The translations under genes were made by a program, and so were the position numbers. Below are positions 52,283 to 60,359 of a stretch of DNA of 64,000 bases, in pieces. The notes below the pieces were generated by a model, which had not been told where the DNA came from, searched no databases, and saw only the letters and a program-made list of their open reading frames with translations. Within the stretch, counting starts at the first letter, position 1. The number at the start of each line of letters is the position of its first letter. The stretch is taken from the NCBI GenBank assembly GCA_949285905.1, contig CASDZV010000048.1:31738-95737 (forward strand). Reading direction: 5' to 3'. The DNA comes from an uncultured Spirochaetales bacterium (GTDB taxonomy: Bacteria > Spirochaetota > Spirochaetia > Sphaerochaetales > Sphaerochaetaceae).

Positions 52283-53641
52283 TCAATCAAGGAGCTTCCA
52301 TCCACCTTTCTTTTTACTGCCGAATCTTTTGATCTTCCCGGCATCAAGCAGGGATTGAATCAAACGTCTTGCTGTTATATATGAAATACTAAGCTCTGAC
52401 GCGATATCTGAATAAGTTGCTGATGGCTTTTTTCTTAAGTAAGCAATCAATTCATTTTCCCTTGTTTTTACATGTTCATTTATCTGCTCATTTATCTGCT
52501 CATTTATCTGCTCATATGACATTGATTCAGTTTCAGGACGATAGAATATAACAACGAATCCTGATTTCTGCACTTCGAACTCACATCTGCAGTTGCTTTC
52601 CTTGCAGGCATCGACGATACGCTTGAGCCCTGTACCGAAGCTCTCAATATCCTTCGAATAATAAAGAATAGAAGCGATGAGCGGATTGCGGCGCACTGGA
52701 CGCTGATTACCATCAATAAAATCCTGAGGAGATAATCCTGCGGGGAATGTTCCTGGGTTGTAGATTTCAACACGGTCAGGATGGATTGTCACCTCATTGG
52801 ACTGGCATGCTCCATAGTCCTTGTGACAGAAGGAGTTCATTAGCGCCTCACGGACAGCATCCATTGGAATCTCCGGTATCTCCTTGCGCTGCAGAGAGCC
52901 GTCAAATTCAACTCTCCATCGTATATTGCTTGCGATATATCTCTCAGCCTTTGCTACCAGTTCAAATACTGGAGCTCTTTCCCGTTGGATATCGAGAAAG
53001 GTGAGGCGTTCCTTGCCAGCGAATATAGCCAGCTGGACTTCTGCATAAAGGCTCTCGCAGAACAGGACCATTCCGGCATTGAGAATTCTGTCTCCGGATA
53101 TGAGCATGAGCTTGTCGAGGGCTGTCTTCTTATCGGTATATCCAAATGGAATACGTCCTGCTGATACCCCACGTTCGACATAGGTCTTCACTCGATTCGC
53201 ATCAACTTGGTCGACAGTGAATGCTGAAAGCTGCTTCTCCCAAGGGTCTTCTGTCTGTTTCCCTCTGAAGAAGCTCTCAAGCTGCTCCCTTGTCATCATC
53301 AGGTCTTCATCGGCAACCCGGAGACGAGCTATGCCATATGCAAAATATGGTGTGTTATATCCTTCGAATGAGACACGGATGCAGTCCTTGCCATCGATGA
53401 CAACGGATGTGATAGATGGGAATATCTGGGGCTCGATATGATTCACTATGGCCTGGCTTACTTCCCTGAGAGTCTTTTCGTTGACTATCTGTCCGATGGG
53501 AGTGCCGTCATTCCGAACGCCGAAGTAAAGCTCTCCTTTCTGATGCTTATTGAGTATGGAAGCAATGGAGATGACTGCTTCCTTCAGTTCTCCTGTGGAT
53601 TTCTTATATTCAAGTGTTTCTGTTTCCATTCCTAGATTCAT
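52283..53641 (-). CDS. AlbA_2 (Schlafen-type) ATP-binding regulator with winged-helix tail
   Basis: 452 residues. N-terminal AlbA_2 domain ('LEYKKSTGELKEAVISIAS', 'GELYFGVRNDGTPIGQ'), a middle GHKL-type ATPase-like region ('DAVREALMNSFCHKDY', 'VEIYNPGTFP', 'FGTGLKRIVDACKE'), a (QINE)-repeat linker and a C-terminal winged helix ('ATYSDIASELSISYITARRL'). Proteins of this build are usually annotated as ATP-dependent transcriptional regulators and are frequent in accessory regions. The ATG at 53641 is preferred, with GAGGA 10 nt upstream and a strong promoter further up. Confidence 0.83.
   Translation of the reverse strand: MNLGMETETLEYKKSTGELKEAVISIASILNKHQKGELYFGVRNDGTPIGQIVNEKTLREVSQAIVNHIEPQIFPSITSVVIDGKDCIRVSFEGYNTPYFAYGIARLRVADEDLMMTREQLESFFRGKQTEDPWEKQLSAFTVDQVDANRVKTYVERGVSAGRIPFGYTDKKTALDKLMLISGDRILNAGMVLFCESLYAEVQLAIFAGKERLTFLDIQRERAPVFELVAKAERYIASNIRWRVEFDGSLQRKEIPEIPMDAVREALMNSFCHKDYGACQSNEVTIHPDRVEIYNPGTFPAGLSPQDFIDGNQRPVRRNPLIASILYYSKDIESFGTGLKRIVDACKESNCRCEFEVQKSGFVVIFYRPETESMSYEQINEQINEQINEHVKTRENELIAYLRKKPSATYSDIASELSISYITARRLIQSLLDAGKIKRFGSKKKGGWKLLD
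52476..52511. repeat. 12-bp tandem repeat (three copies) encoding QINE units
   Basis: TCATTTATCTGC repeated three times in the linker between ATPase-like and winged-helix parts of the AlbA_2 gene. In-frame length variation is possible. Confidence 0.85.
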
Positions 53642-53751
53642 TATCACATCATCCTCAGAAACCTGTACGATGTGAATATGAATCCCCGCTGCGGATTCTA
53701 TCTTCCTGGATCGTACCCTAATGAAATAGTAAGGTATTGGCCTCTTATTTG

Positions 53752-53780
53752 ATTATCTCATAGGGATTTTTGATTGTCAA
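53752..53780 (-). promoter_or_regulatory. Strong promoter for the AlbA_2 gene
   Basis: Minus strand TTGACA (53780-53775), exactly 17 bp, then GATAAT (53757-53752). Predicted start near 53745, giving a leader of about 105 nt. Confidence 0.75.
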
Positions 53781-53820
53781 AATAGCCGTTTTCCCTAAAT
53801 TTTCCTTTTTTCCTTTTTTT

Positions 53821-54150
53821 ATGCAGCAAAAACCATTTTTCTCATATAATCAGTAGCTGGAAGCACTAGATGAAAAAGGTGTTATCATAGATAATCCGAT
53901 AGCTTTGGGATTCCTTGAGAGTGTTAATTACTATCGCTTTTCAGCATATTTCCTTCCATTCAAAAACAGAAGCGTCTCATGGCTTAAGAGGATTTATGAG
54001 TTTGACTGCAAGCTGAGAGCTCTTATCCTAGATTCTATTCTATTAACTATGAAGAATCTCAATAAAAAGTATAACTTCTTTGTACTTGAAAGGAATCTTC
54101 CTCGTTCAACTTGCTGCTTCATGGTGATAATAATAATTATGGAAAATTAG
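53821..54150 (+). pseudogene. Abi_2 (AbiD/F-type abortive infection) gene with nonsense codon at position 12
   Basis: ATG at 53821 reads 'MQQKPFFSYNQ', then TAG at 53854-53856. The same frame continues 'LEALDEKGVIIDNPIALGFL', 'ESVNYYRFSAYFLPFK' and 'RIYEFDCKLRALILDSI', the conserved N-terminal part of Abi_2 proteins, where NYYRLSGYFLPF and IYEFDRKLR are typical. After about residue 80 similarity is lost and the frame ends at 54150. The intact family is about 300 residues and acts in phage abortive infection. Confidence 0.75.
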
Positions 54151-54516
54151 TCATAAAACTCATCTGAGAAACAGCTACGCCAATTATTCGAGACTGTATT
54201 ATTGAACTTCACGTCAATACCATTGCTGTACAAGAAATATGAGGTTGAAAATCGAAAAATCCTTATATGCATATCTGATTATGCTGAAGCATCTGACCGG
54301 AGATTCAGATATATGGAAGAAGGAATTCTATCCATAATTCTGTGCACTTATTCAAGAATATTCTGAAGATATTGACTTCAAACATATAGGGTTGCCTGGA
54401 AATCAGAATCATTCAACCATGAGATAAAACTTTTTCTTTTATATCAGGCACATTCTAGAACTATGATTATTTTTATGTGATAATCTCACAAACGTTGTTT
54501 GATTTCGGTGGGGTAT
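54151..54516. other. Degenerate stretch downstream of the Abi_2 remnant
   Basis: AT-rich, no supported ORF on either strand. It probably contains the decayed C-terminal half of the Abi_2 gene and the upstream region of the M48 protease gene. Confidence 0.5.
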
Positions 54517-55794
54517 ATGGCTGTAGAATATAAATGTGGTGGAAATTATCTAAGCAGATGGTCGAGGAAAATACTATCAGCTCTGCTAGCCTTTATTGTG
54601 TTCTTTCTGGTTCTTGGAATTATAGCGGGAATTCTTAATATGCTAGGATATCCTGCTTTCAATAACGTTTTTTCCCGTATTATGGGCGTGTTGTTTTTCT
54701 GTGTTTTTATAGGTTTTACATATATCCATGCGTTTTTAGAGAAATTGGGGATCCTCAATTTTCTTGATATTTATATGGTTGGCACCATAACCATTCTTTT
54801 TATAATCTCTTTTTTCTGGAAGCTGTTATTCAAAGGTTACTGGAAGCTTATACTCCGTCCCTATATGGTAGTTATGACTATTGTTGGTTTTTCTATTTTT
54901 TATGTTGTGTCAAACTATCTGGAACTTGAATATTACTTTCTGTGCCCCCTTTTTGAGGCGGCGGGAATTTTATCACGGTTTTTTCCTTCTTATGTAGTTT
55001 TTTTTCGGAAGGTTGTTGATTTTCTTAATCATTGTGATGCGGGGTATGTTTTCGCCTATTATGTCATTATGTGGATTTTCTGCCGGATTAATGTATGGCT
55101 TTCCTTCTCATCTAAGATGTATTTTCTCCAATCCTCAGAGGCTCTTGAGGAATGCAAAAAGGTGCTGAAAGAGGCGAGAAGAAAGGCATGGGGCCTTCCG
55201 TTGAGGATGAAGTTCTATGTCTGCTCTGATAAAGATTTCAATGCGTTTGCCTTTGCCCATAACAAGGTTGCAATTAATACAGGGACTCTGAATGAAAGTG
55301 ATCCCGAGCTTTTACGGGGAGTTGTAGCTCATGAGCTTGGACATATTGCACATCTAGATGTTACCGCGGCTCTTATAGCTCAAACGAATTTTTTCCTCCT
55401 CTTTTGTGTCATTATGCTTCCCTGGCTATTGGTTTCATCTTTTGCCCCAAAGGAGGGGGAAAAGGTACATCTGAGTACATATTTTATCTGGCTTGTCTTT
55501 TTCCTGCTTATGAAGGTTATCAATGGTATAATGAACAGTGTCCATTACGTCTGCTACCTTATCGGAGGAAAGAGGTCTGAATATGCTGCAGATAAGTTTG
55601 CCGTTAAAATAGGTGAAGGGGCTGGAATATTGAGATTCTTCATAGCCTTTATAGATGTGCCATCGGGAGGTTTCTCTGATCCCCATCCTAGTATGAAAAA
55701 CAGGCTCAGCCATGTCATATCATGGATATCTAAAGCCAATAATAAGAACTATCAGAATCTTGATATTGAAAAAGTGAAATCCTTGCTCTGCTGA
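54517..55794 (+). CDS. M48 family membrane zinc metalloprotease
   Basis: 425 residues. N-terminal half holds about five hydrophobic segments; the protease domain follows with zinc motif 'VVAHELGHIAHLD' and third ligand in 'RSEYAADKFAV', plus 'DPHPSMKNRL' near the end as in HtpX/Ste24 relatives. 'AFAFAHNKVAINTGTL' is the M48 'NAFA' signature. Two more membrane segments lie between the zinc ligands. The ATG at 54517 with GGTGG 4-8 nt upstream is preferred over a TTG six codons earlier. Codon use is more AT-rich than flanking housekeeping genes. Confidence 0.87.
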   Translation: MAVEYKCGGNYLSRWSRKILSALLAFIVFFLVLGIIAGILNMLGYPAFNNVFSRIMGVLFFCVFIGFTYIHAFLEKLGILNFLDIYMVGTITILFIISFFWKLLFKGYWKLILRPYMVVMTIVGFSIFYVVSNYLELEYYFLCPLFEAAGILSRFFPSYVVFFRKVVDFLNHCDAGYVFAYYVIMWIFCRINVWLSFSSKMYFLQSSEALEECKKVLKEARRKAWGLPLRMKFYVCSDKDFNAFAFAHNKVAINTGTLNESDPELLRGVVAHELGHIAHLDVTAALIAQTNFFLLFCVIMLPWLLVSSFAPKEGEKVHLSTYFIWLVFFLLMKVINGIMNSVHYVCYLIGGKRSEYAADKFAVKIGEGAGILRFFIAFIDVPSGGFSDPHPSMKNRLSHVISWISKANNKNYQNLDIEKVKSLLC

Positions 55795-56090
55795 GACGCG
55801 ATTACAAAATAACTTGAGCTTTATTCATTAACTATGAAAAAATGCTGAATTTCACATAATTTCTTATGTGAAGCTTTACATAAGAATGCCACTATCAACA
55901 TCCGCGACAACTGCATTACCCTAATCCAGAAGCCTGGGTAGGCTGCAGTCAATCACCCGTATGGATGGAGTGCCACAGACAGACCGGAAACGGAACCTGA
56001 GGGGAAAACACCCACATCCAAGCCTTAGGCTTGTCATGAAGGTCGTTGACTGCTTTGGACTTATAATGAGTCTGTAAATATCAAACGGGC
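55795..56090. other. Gene-free stretch with a possible transposase-tail remnant
   Basis: No intact ORF. One plus-strand frame near 55873-55915 reads 'LHKNATINIRDNCI', which resembles the 'HDRDINAAINI' end of TnpB-type proteins; later frames are disrupted by stops. The match is short. Confidence 0.3.
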
Positions 56091-57761
56091 TTATTGCAAT
56101 TCTTCTTTCCAGTCTGTAATGTTGCGGTTCTGGGAAGAGAAGCTGATTCCAAGCAGATGGACAGTTTTCCCGTTGCTCCAGGGTGCATTGAGAAATTCCG
56201 GATAACCCTTGTCATGTATTTGGGTGATAGCTTCATCTGCGCTTCCATTCAGCTTAAGCTCGATGATGTAAACATGCCTGATTGATTCGACATAGACATC
56301 AATCCTACCTTTTGCTGTATGCTTTTCACCCTCTGCTTTAAGACCGGCTGCGACACAGAAGGAGAGGAAGAGAAGCTGATACTGCCTTTCTCTGTCTGAG
56401 TCAAAGAGCTCGTAGCTGAAAGATGAAAGATAATTTCTCAGCTGCTCGATGAAAGCTGCAGTATTGCCATCTTTCAATGCCTTCCGTCCAGCTTCAATGG
56501 CTGTCTGCACCGAATCTGTAGAGCTTGCATATCTGGCGACGAGGGACTCTGTAAAAGAGCTGGCAATCTCAGTGTTCGGGAATTTGAGTCTCAGCGGTCC
56601 TGTGCTTGTCCCATCCTGTGTAAGATAGCCTGTGTAATAAAGCAGTGTAAGTACTCCATTCCTGGATATATTTGCAGATGTGATAGATGACAGATTGAAA
56701 GTCTTGAATGCTGATAGCGGTGCGACGGCAGGTTCCTCAACAATGTTAAGCAGGTTCACACTCCTTGCAAGCTCAACTGCCAGAGTTGAGACTCCAGTCT
56801 CATCCCACCAGTTGCTGAATGATGGATTATCCTGAGAGAAGTACATGCCTATTGATACAGGATTATACACGCTTGGAATCTTCGAAGCCGGTCCATATGA
56901 GTTTTCCAGTTCATGCAGTTCATCCTGTGCTGGCAAGAAGGACGGCGCGTCATTGTTTGAGAAGCGGTAACCATCATAATATGTCCTGAGTGCGGATAGA
57001 AAATCTTGTCTTGAAGCAAATGGACAGTCTGGCAAAGCTAGTTTCCTGTCTATTTCTTCTGAAAAGCTCCTCTCAAGCTCCTGCTGTGTATATCCGAAAG
57101 CTGCAGCAAAGCCCTGATCCATTGAGACATCAATAAGATTGTTAAGCTGGCTGAAAATAGACATGTTTGCAAGCTTGGTGATACCGGTAATGAAAAGAAA
57201 CCGTATCTTTCCTTCATTTGATTTAAGCTTTGAATAAAATGCGGAGAATGTTTGCAGGATTTTCTCAGCAAGTTCCTCTCTGCCTGTGTGAGATAGGGTA
57301 TGTGTAATAGGGGCGTCGAATTCGTCAATCAGAACCACGGCTTCACTGCCAGCGGCAGTCAGAAGATCATCGAACATTATACCGGGGGTGGAAAACCTGA
57401 TTTGGATGCCATTCCTTTCCGCCTGGGACATGATGGCATGTTGAAGGCTCGCACGGAAATCCTCATAACTTGTCAGTTCCAGATCCGAGAAATCAAAATG
57501 GATCACAGGATATGGCTTGAAGTCGTAATCTGTTGAACCAATATAAAGATTATTGAACAAATCTTTTCTGCCCTCGAAGATACATTCAAGTGTTGAGACG
57601 AAAAGACTTTTCCCGAAACGTCTCGGCCTGGAACAGAAGAAGAATGTACGCGCTGGATTGCTGATCAGACGCCACGCATATTCAGTCTTGTCGACATATA
57701 GCCAATTGTTTTCAATCAGCTGAGCGAAATCATACTTGGTGGTGGTAATCAGTCTCGGCAT
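56091..57761 (-). CDS. AAA-ATPase-like protein with C-terminal PD-(D/E)XK nuclease domain (DUF1703 type)
   Basis: 556 residues. Begins 'MPRLITTTKYDFAQLIENNW' and 'YVDKTEY', then Walker A-like 'RPRRFGKSL' at about 44-52 and Walker B 'VVLIDEFDAP' near 140. The C-terminal domain has 'GRIDVYVESIRHVYIIELKL' with the D...ExK nuclease signature. Such proteins occur in multiple copies in anaerobe genomes; their role is unproven, with defence or mobile-element functions suggested. GGAGG precedes the ATG. Downstream of tRNA-Asp on the same strand. Confidence 0.85.
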   Translation of the reverse strand: MPRLITTTKYDFAQLIENNWLYVDKTEYAWRLISNPARTFFFCSRPRRFGKSLFVSTLECIFEGRKDLFNNLYIGSTDYDFKPYPVIHFDFSDLELTSYEDFRASLQHAIMSQAERNGIQIRFSTPGIMFDDLLTAAGSEAVVLIDEFDAPITHTLSHTGREELAEKILQTFSAFYSKLKSNEGKIRFLFITGITKLANMSIFSQLNNLIDVSMDQGFAAAFGYTQQELERSFSEEIDRKLALPDCPFASRQDFLSALRTYYDGYRFSNNDAPSFLPAQDELHELENSYGPASKIPSVYNPVSIGMYFSQDNPSFSNWWDETGVSTLAVELARSVNLLNIVEEPAVAPLSAFKTFNLSSITSANISRNGVLTLLYYTGYLTQDGTSTGPLRLKFPNTEIASSFTESLVARYASSTDSVQTAIEAGRKALKDGNTAAFIEQLRNYLSSFSYELFDSDRERQYQLLFLSFCVAAGLKAEGEKHTAKGRIDVYVESIRHVYIIELKLNGSADEAITQIHDKGYPEFLNAPWSNGKTVHLLGISFSSQNRNITDWKEELQ

Positions 57762-57905
57762 GACTTTCTTCCTCCCGATGCGTTGTATTCATCATTGATG
57801 ATAACATGCATTCCCGGCATTACTGCTCACAATGCAATAATTATCAAAATGGGGAGGAATTCCTTGTGTGTTATCGGTTTTTTGCCACTCCGGTTTTGAG
57901 AGTAG

Positions 57906-57940
57906 AAAAAAAAGAAGCTACGAAAATTCGCAGCTTCTTT
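57906..57940 (-). terminator. Terminator of tRNA-Asp
   Basis: Minus strand GAAGCT-G-CGAA..TTCG-T-AGCTTC (10 pairs with one mismatch) followed by TTTTTTTTCT, directly after the tRNA. Confidence 0.85.
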
Positions 57941-57943
57941 CTT

Positions 57944-58017
57944 CGTGAGAGACGGGGCTCGAACCCGCGATCTCCGGCGTGACAGGCCAGCGCGATAACC
58001 AGCTTCGCTACTCCCAC
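57944..58017 (-). tRNA. tRNA-Asp (GUC)
   Basis: 74-nt cloverleaf on the minus strand. Acceptor GTGGGAG/CTCTCAC with one G-T pair; D arm GCGA..TCGC; anticodon stem CTGGC/GCCGG with loop CTGTCAC (anticodon GTC); T arm GCGGG-TTCGAGC-CCCGT; discriminator G, as expected for Asp. The 3' CCA is not encoded. Confidence 0.93.
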
Positions 58018-58028
58018 AAGCGATGTTT

Positions 58029-58057
58029 ATTTTGCAGAAAACACAGATGTATGTCAA
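58029..58057 (-). promoter_or_regulatory. Promoter for tRNA-Asp
   Basis: Minus strand TTGACA (58057-58052), 17 bp, CAAAAT (58034-58029), placing the start about 5 nt before the mature tRNA. Confidence 0.6.
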
Positions 58058-58314
58058 CACTTTGGAATCAAAATATTCGAAATATTTTTATTTCATTATA
58101 TATTAAAGAATTAATATGATTGTTCATTGCTGTCCTGCTGTATTTTCAGCGATAATATCTTGTACTATTGCGGATGATTGATTAACGGAATAAGAATGTC
58201 GGAGAGTTTCTTTTGTATAAATGCCCGCTTTTTTCTTTGTTGTAATGAAAAGAATGTGTTAATTCTAATCTGTCTTTAATGTTTTTGTATGATAATAATC
58301 CTGGAGAAATAAGA

Positions 58315-59001
58315 ATGCGTATACTTGTGGCTGAAGATGAGAAAGATCTCAATGAAGTTATAGTAAAGCGTCTTGCAGATGAGAATTATGCTGTGGACAG
58401 TGTCTTTGATGGCAAGACAGCTTTGGATTATATGCTTAACACCAATTATGACATTGTCCTTCTTGATGTGATGATGCCAGGCATGGATGGGTTTGATGTT
58501 CTGAGAAGTTATCGCAGTGAAGGAGGGGAGTCTCCAGTTCTTTTCCTTACAGCGCGGGATGCTGTCAGTGACAGGGTCAGAGGACTCGATACTGGTGCTG
58601 ATGATTATCTTGTGAAACCTTTCTCGTTCCAGGAACTTCTTGCCAGAATAAGAGTTCTCCTGAGAAGAAATCCTGGTAAAAACACATCACCGATTCTCCA
58701 GGTAGGGGATCTTTCACTTGATACGCTTTCCCATACAGCTTCACGGCGTGGACGCAAAATCGACCTCAGCTCAAAGGAGTATGCCATTCTTGAGTATCTT
58801 ATGCGTAATGAAGGGACTGTGCTGAGCCGGGAGAGTATCAGAGAGCATATCTGGTCCTGGGATTATGATGGGGAGTCGAATATCGTCGATGTTTATATCC
58901 GCTATCTACGAAAGAAGATAGACGACGGAGAGGATGTGAAGCTTATCAGCACTATCCGTGGTTCTGGATACATCATCCGCGGAGGTGGACATGACAATTA
59001 A
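58315..59001 (+). CDS. OmpR-family response regulator
   Basis: 228-residue DNA-binding regulator. Receiver domain with acidic pocket 'AEDE', phospho-acceptor Asp51 in 'LLDVMMPGMDG' and 'KPFSFQEL'; C-terminal winged helix with 'LSSKEYAILEYLMRN' and 'VDVYIRYLRKKID'. The ATG at 58315 follows GGAGA; a 12-codon upstream extension is unlikely. The 297 bp upstream hold only the tRNA promoter and no gene. Overlaps its kinase gene by 11 nt. Confidence 0.92.
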   Translation: MRILVAEDEKDLNEVIVKRLADENYAVDSVFDGKTALDYMLNTNYDIVLLDVMMPGMDGFDVLRSYRSEGGESPVLFLTARDAVSDRVRGLDTGADDYLVKPFSFQELLARIRVLLRRNPGKNTSPILQVGDLSLDTLSHTASRRGRKIDLSSKEYAILEYLMRNEGTVLSRESIREHIWSWDYDGESNIVDVYIRYLRKKIDDGEDVKLISTIRGSGYIIRGGGHDN

Positions 59002-60325
59002 GAAGAGAATTGTGATCTGGTATACAATCTGGATGGCCTTTCTTGTAATCATCGCTTCTGTCATTCTTTTTTCCGCCAGTGGTATTTTTGCCAGACGTGA
59101 AGCACTCTCAGATCTTGAAGAAGTTGTTCATGACGCAAGAGAAGACATATATGTGAGAGATGGCAGAATTTGGACAGATGATCTGGATTTCTTCGATGAT
59201 GGAGTATATCTTTCCATCTGGCAGAACAGTGAGATGATCATGGGGCTGCTTCCTGAGGATGCTCCTTCTTCTCCGTTCGTTAATGGTGTATTCCAGTATC
59301 CGGAGAGTGAGAAGGGTTCATGGTATTATCTTGATTTAGAGCTTGGTGCGGAAACATTTGTACGTGGTGTTTTCCGAGCTTATGACATGGGCACATTCGT
59401 TTCATCCATGCAGGTTTTGCTGTTGATTCTGCTTCCCTTTGTTGTGCTCCTTGCGGCTTTAGGTGGTTACATCATAGTGCGTCGGTCGTTCAAGCCTGCA
59501 GATGCTGTCATCGCGACTGCGGGGGAGATTGCAGATTCAGATGATCTCTCGAAACGTATAGGGCTTGGCAATGGAAATGATGAGATACATGACATGGCTT
59601 CAGCTTTTGACAGTATGATGGATCGCATTGAAAGTGCTTTCGAAAAGGAAAAGCAGTTCACGTCGGATGCATCCCATGAGCTGAGAACACCGATTGCTGT
59701 GATACTTGCAGAGGCAGAGTATGCCTCATCCCATACAGCAGATGAGGATAAAATGAAGGATTCTCTTGCTGTCATTTCGCATCAGGGGGAGAAGATGTCG
59801 AGACTTGTCAGTGAGCTGCTGACGATAGCCCGTTCGGATAAAGGTACGCTGAAACTGCACCCTGAGTTTTTCGATCTTGGAGAACTGGGTGAGATGACAC
59901 TCTCTGCAATGGAGGATCAGGCGGAGAAGAAAGGCATAACACTATCTTTGAAAGCAGAGAAGGACATGATAGTGGAAGCTGATCAGAGCATGATAGCCAG
60001 AGTGATCATCAATTTTGTGGCTAATGCGATTAATTATGGCCGAAACAATGGCTGGGTGATACTTCGCATAACACAGAAATCAGGAATGGCTGTCATCGCT
60101 GTTGAAGACAATGGCATTGGTATAAGCCGTGACCACCTGGAGAGAATCTGGGACAGATTCTATCAAGTGGATTCATCTCGAAGCATGGATTCTTCCGGAG
60201 CCGGTCTCGGACTTTCGATTGTCAAAGAAATTGTAACAGCGCATGGTGGTTCTGTATCTGTCGAAAGCATAGAAGGACTTGGAAGTATATTTACTGCAGA
60301 GATTCCAATGAGGCAGAACAAGTAG
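58991..60325 (+). CDS. Membrane sensor histidine kinase
   Basis: 444 residues. Membrane segments at about 8-30 and 140-162 flank a ~110-residue extracytoplasmic sensor rich in Asp and aromatic residues. HAMP linker, then the H-box 'FTSDASHELRTPI' with His229, and ATP-binding N ('NFVANAINYG'), G1 ('VEDNGIGIS') and G2 ('GAGLGLSIV') boxes. GGAGG at 58981-58985 sits 5 nt before the ATG inside the regulator gene. The stimulus is unknown; no obvious target gene lies nearby. Confidence 0.92.
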   Translation: MTIKKRIVIWYTIWMAFLVIIASVILFSASGIFARREALSDLEEVVHDAREDIYVRDGRIWTDDLDFFDDGVYLSIWQNSEMIMGLLPEDAPSSPFVNGVFQYPESEKGSWYYLDLELGAETFVRGVFRAYDMGTFVSSMQVLLLILLPFVVLLAALGGYIIVRRSFKPADAVIATAGEIADSDDLSKRIGLGNGNDEIHDMASAFDSMMDRIESAFEKEKQFTSDASHELRTPIAVILAEAEYASSHTADEDKMKDSLAVISHQGEKMSRLVSELLTIARSDKGTLKLHPEFFDLGELGEMTLSAMEDQAEKKGITLSLKAEKDMIVEADQSMIARVIINFVANAINYGRNNGWVILRITQKSGMAVIAVEDNGIGISRDHLERIWDRFYQVDSSRSMDSSGAGLGLSIVKEIVTAHGGSVSVESIEGLGSIFTAEIPMRQNK

Positions 60326-60346
60326 CAGTCCTGTTCCTCCCTGTGA

Positions 60347-60352
60347 TAATAT
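60347..60352 (+). promoter_or_regulatory. -10-like hexamer 7 nt before mnmA (leaderless candidate)
   Basis: TGA-TAATAT, then TTTCCTT, then GTG at 60360. No Shine-Dalgarno sequence. 4/6 to consensus with the TGn extension. Confidence 0.35.
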
Positions 60353-60359
60353 TTTCCTT

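Noticed and set aside
57944..58017. att duplication of the tRNA-Asp 3' end inside the 51-58 kb region
   Set aside because: I looked for repeats of the T arm and acceptor sequence in the island and saw none; no integrase gene is present.
57827..58060. 77-codon minus-strand ORF
   Set aside because: It spans the whole tRNA-Asp gene; the reading frame is a by-product of tRNA sequence.
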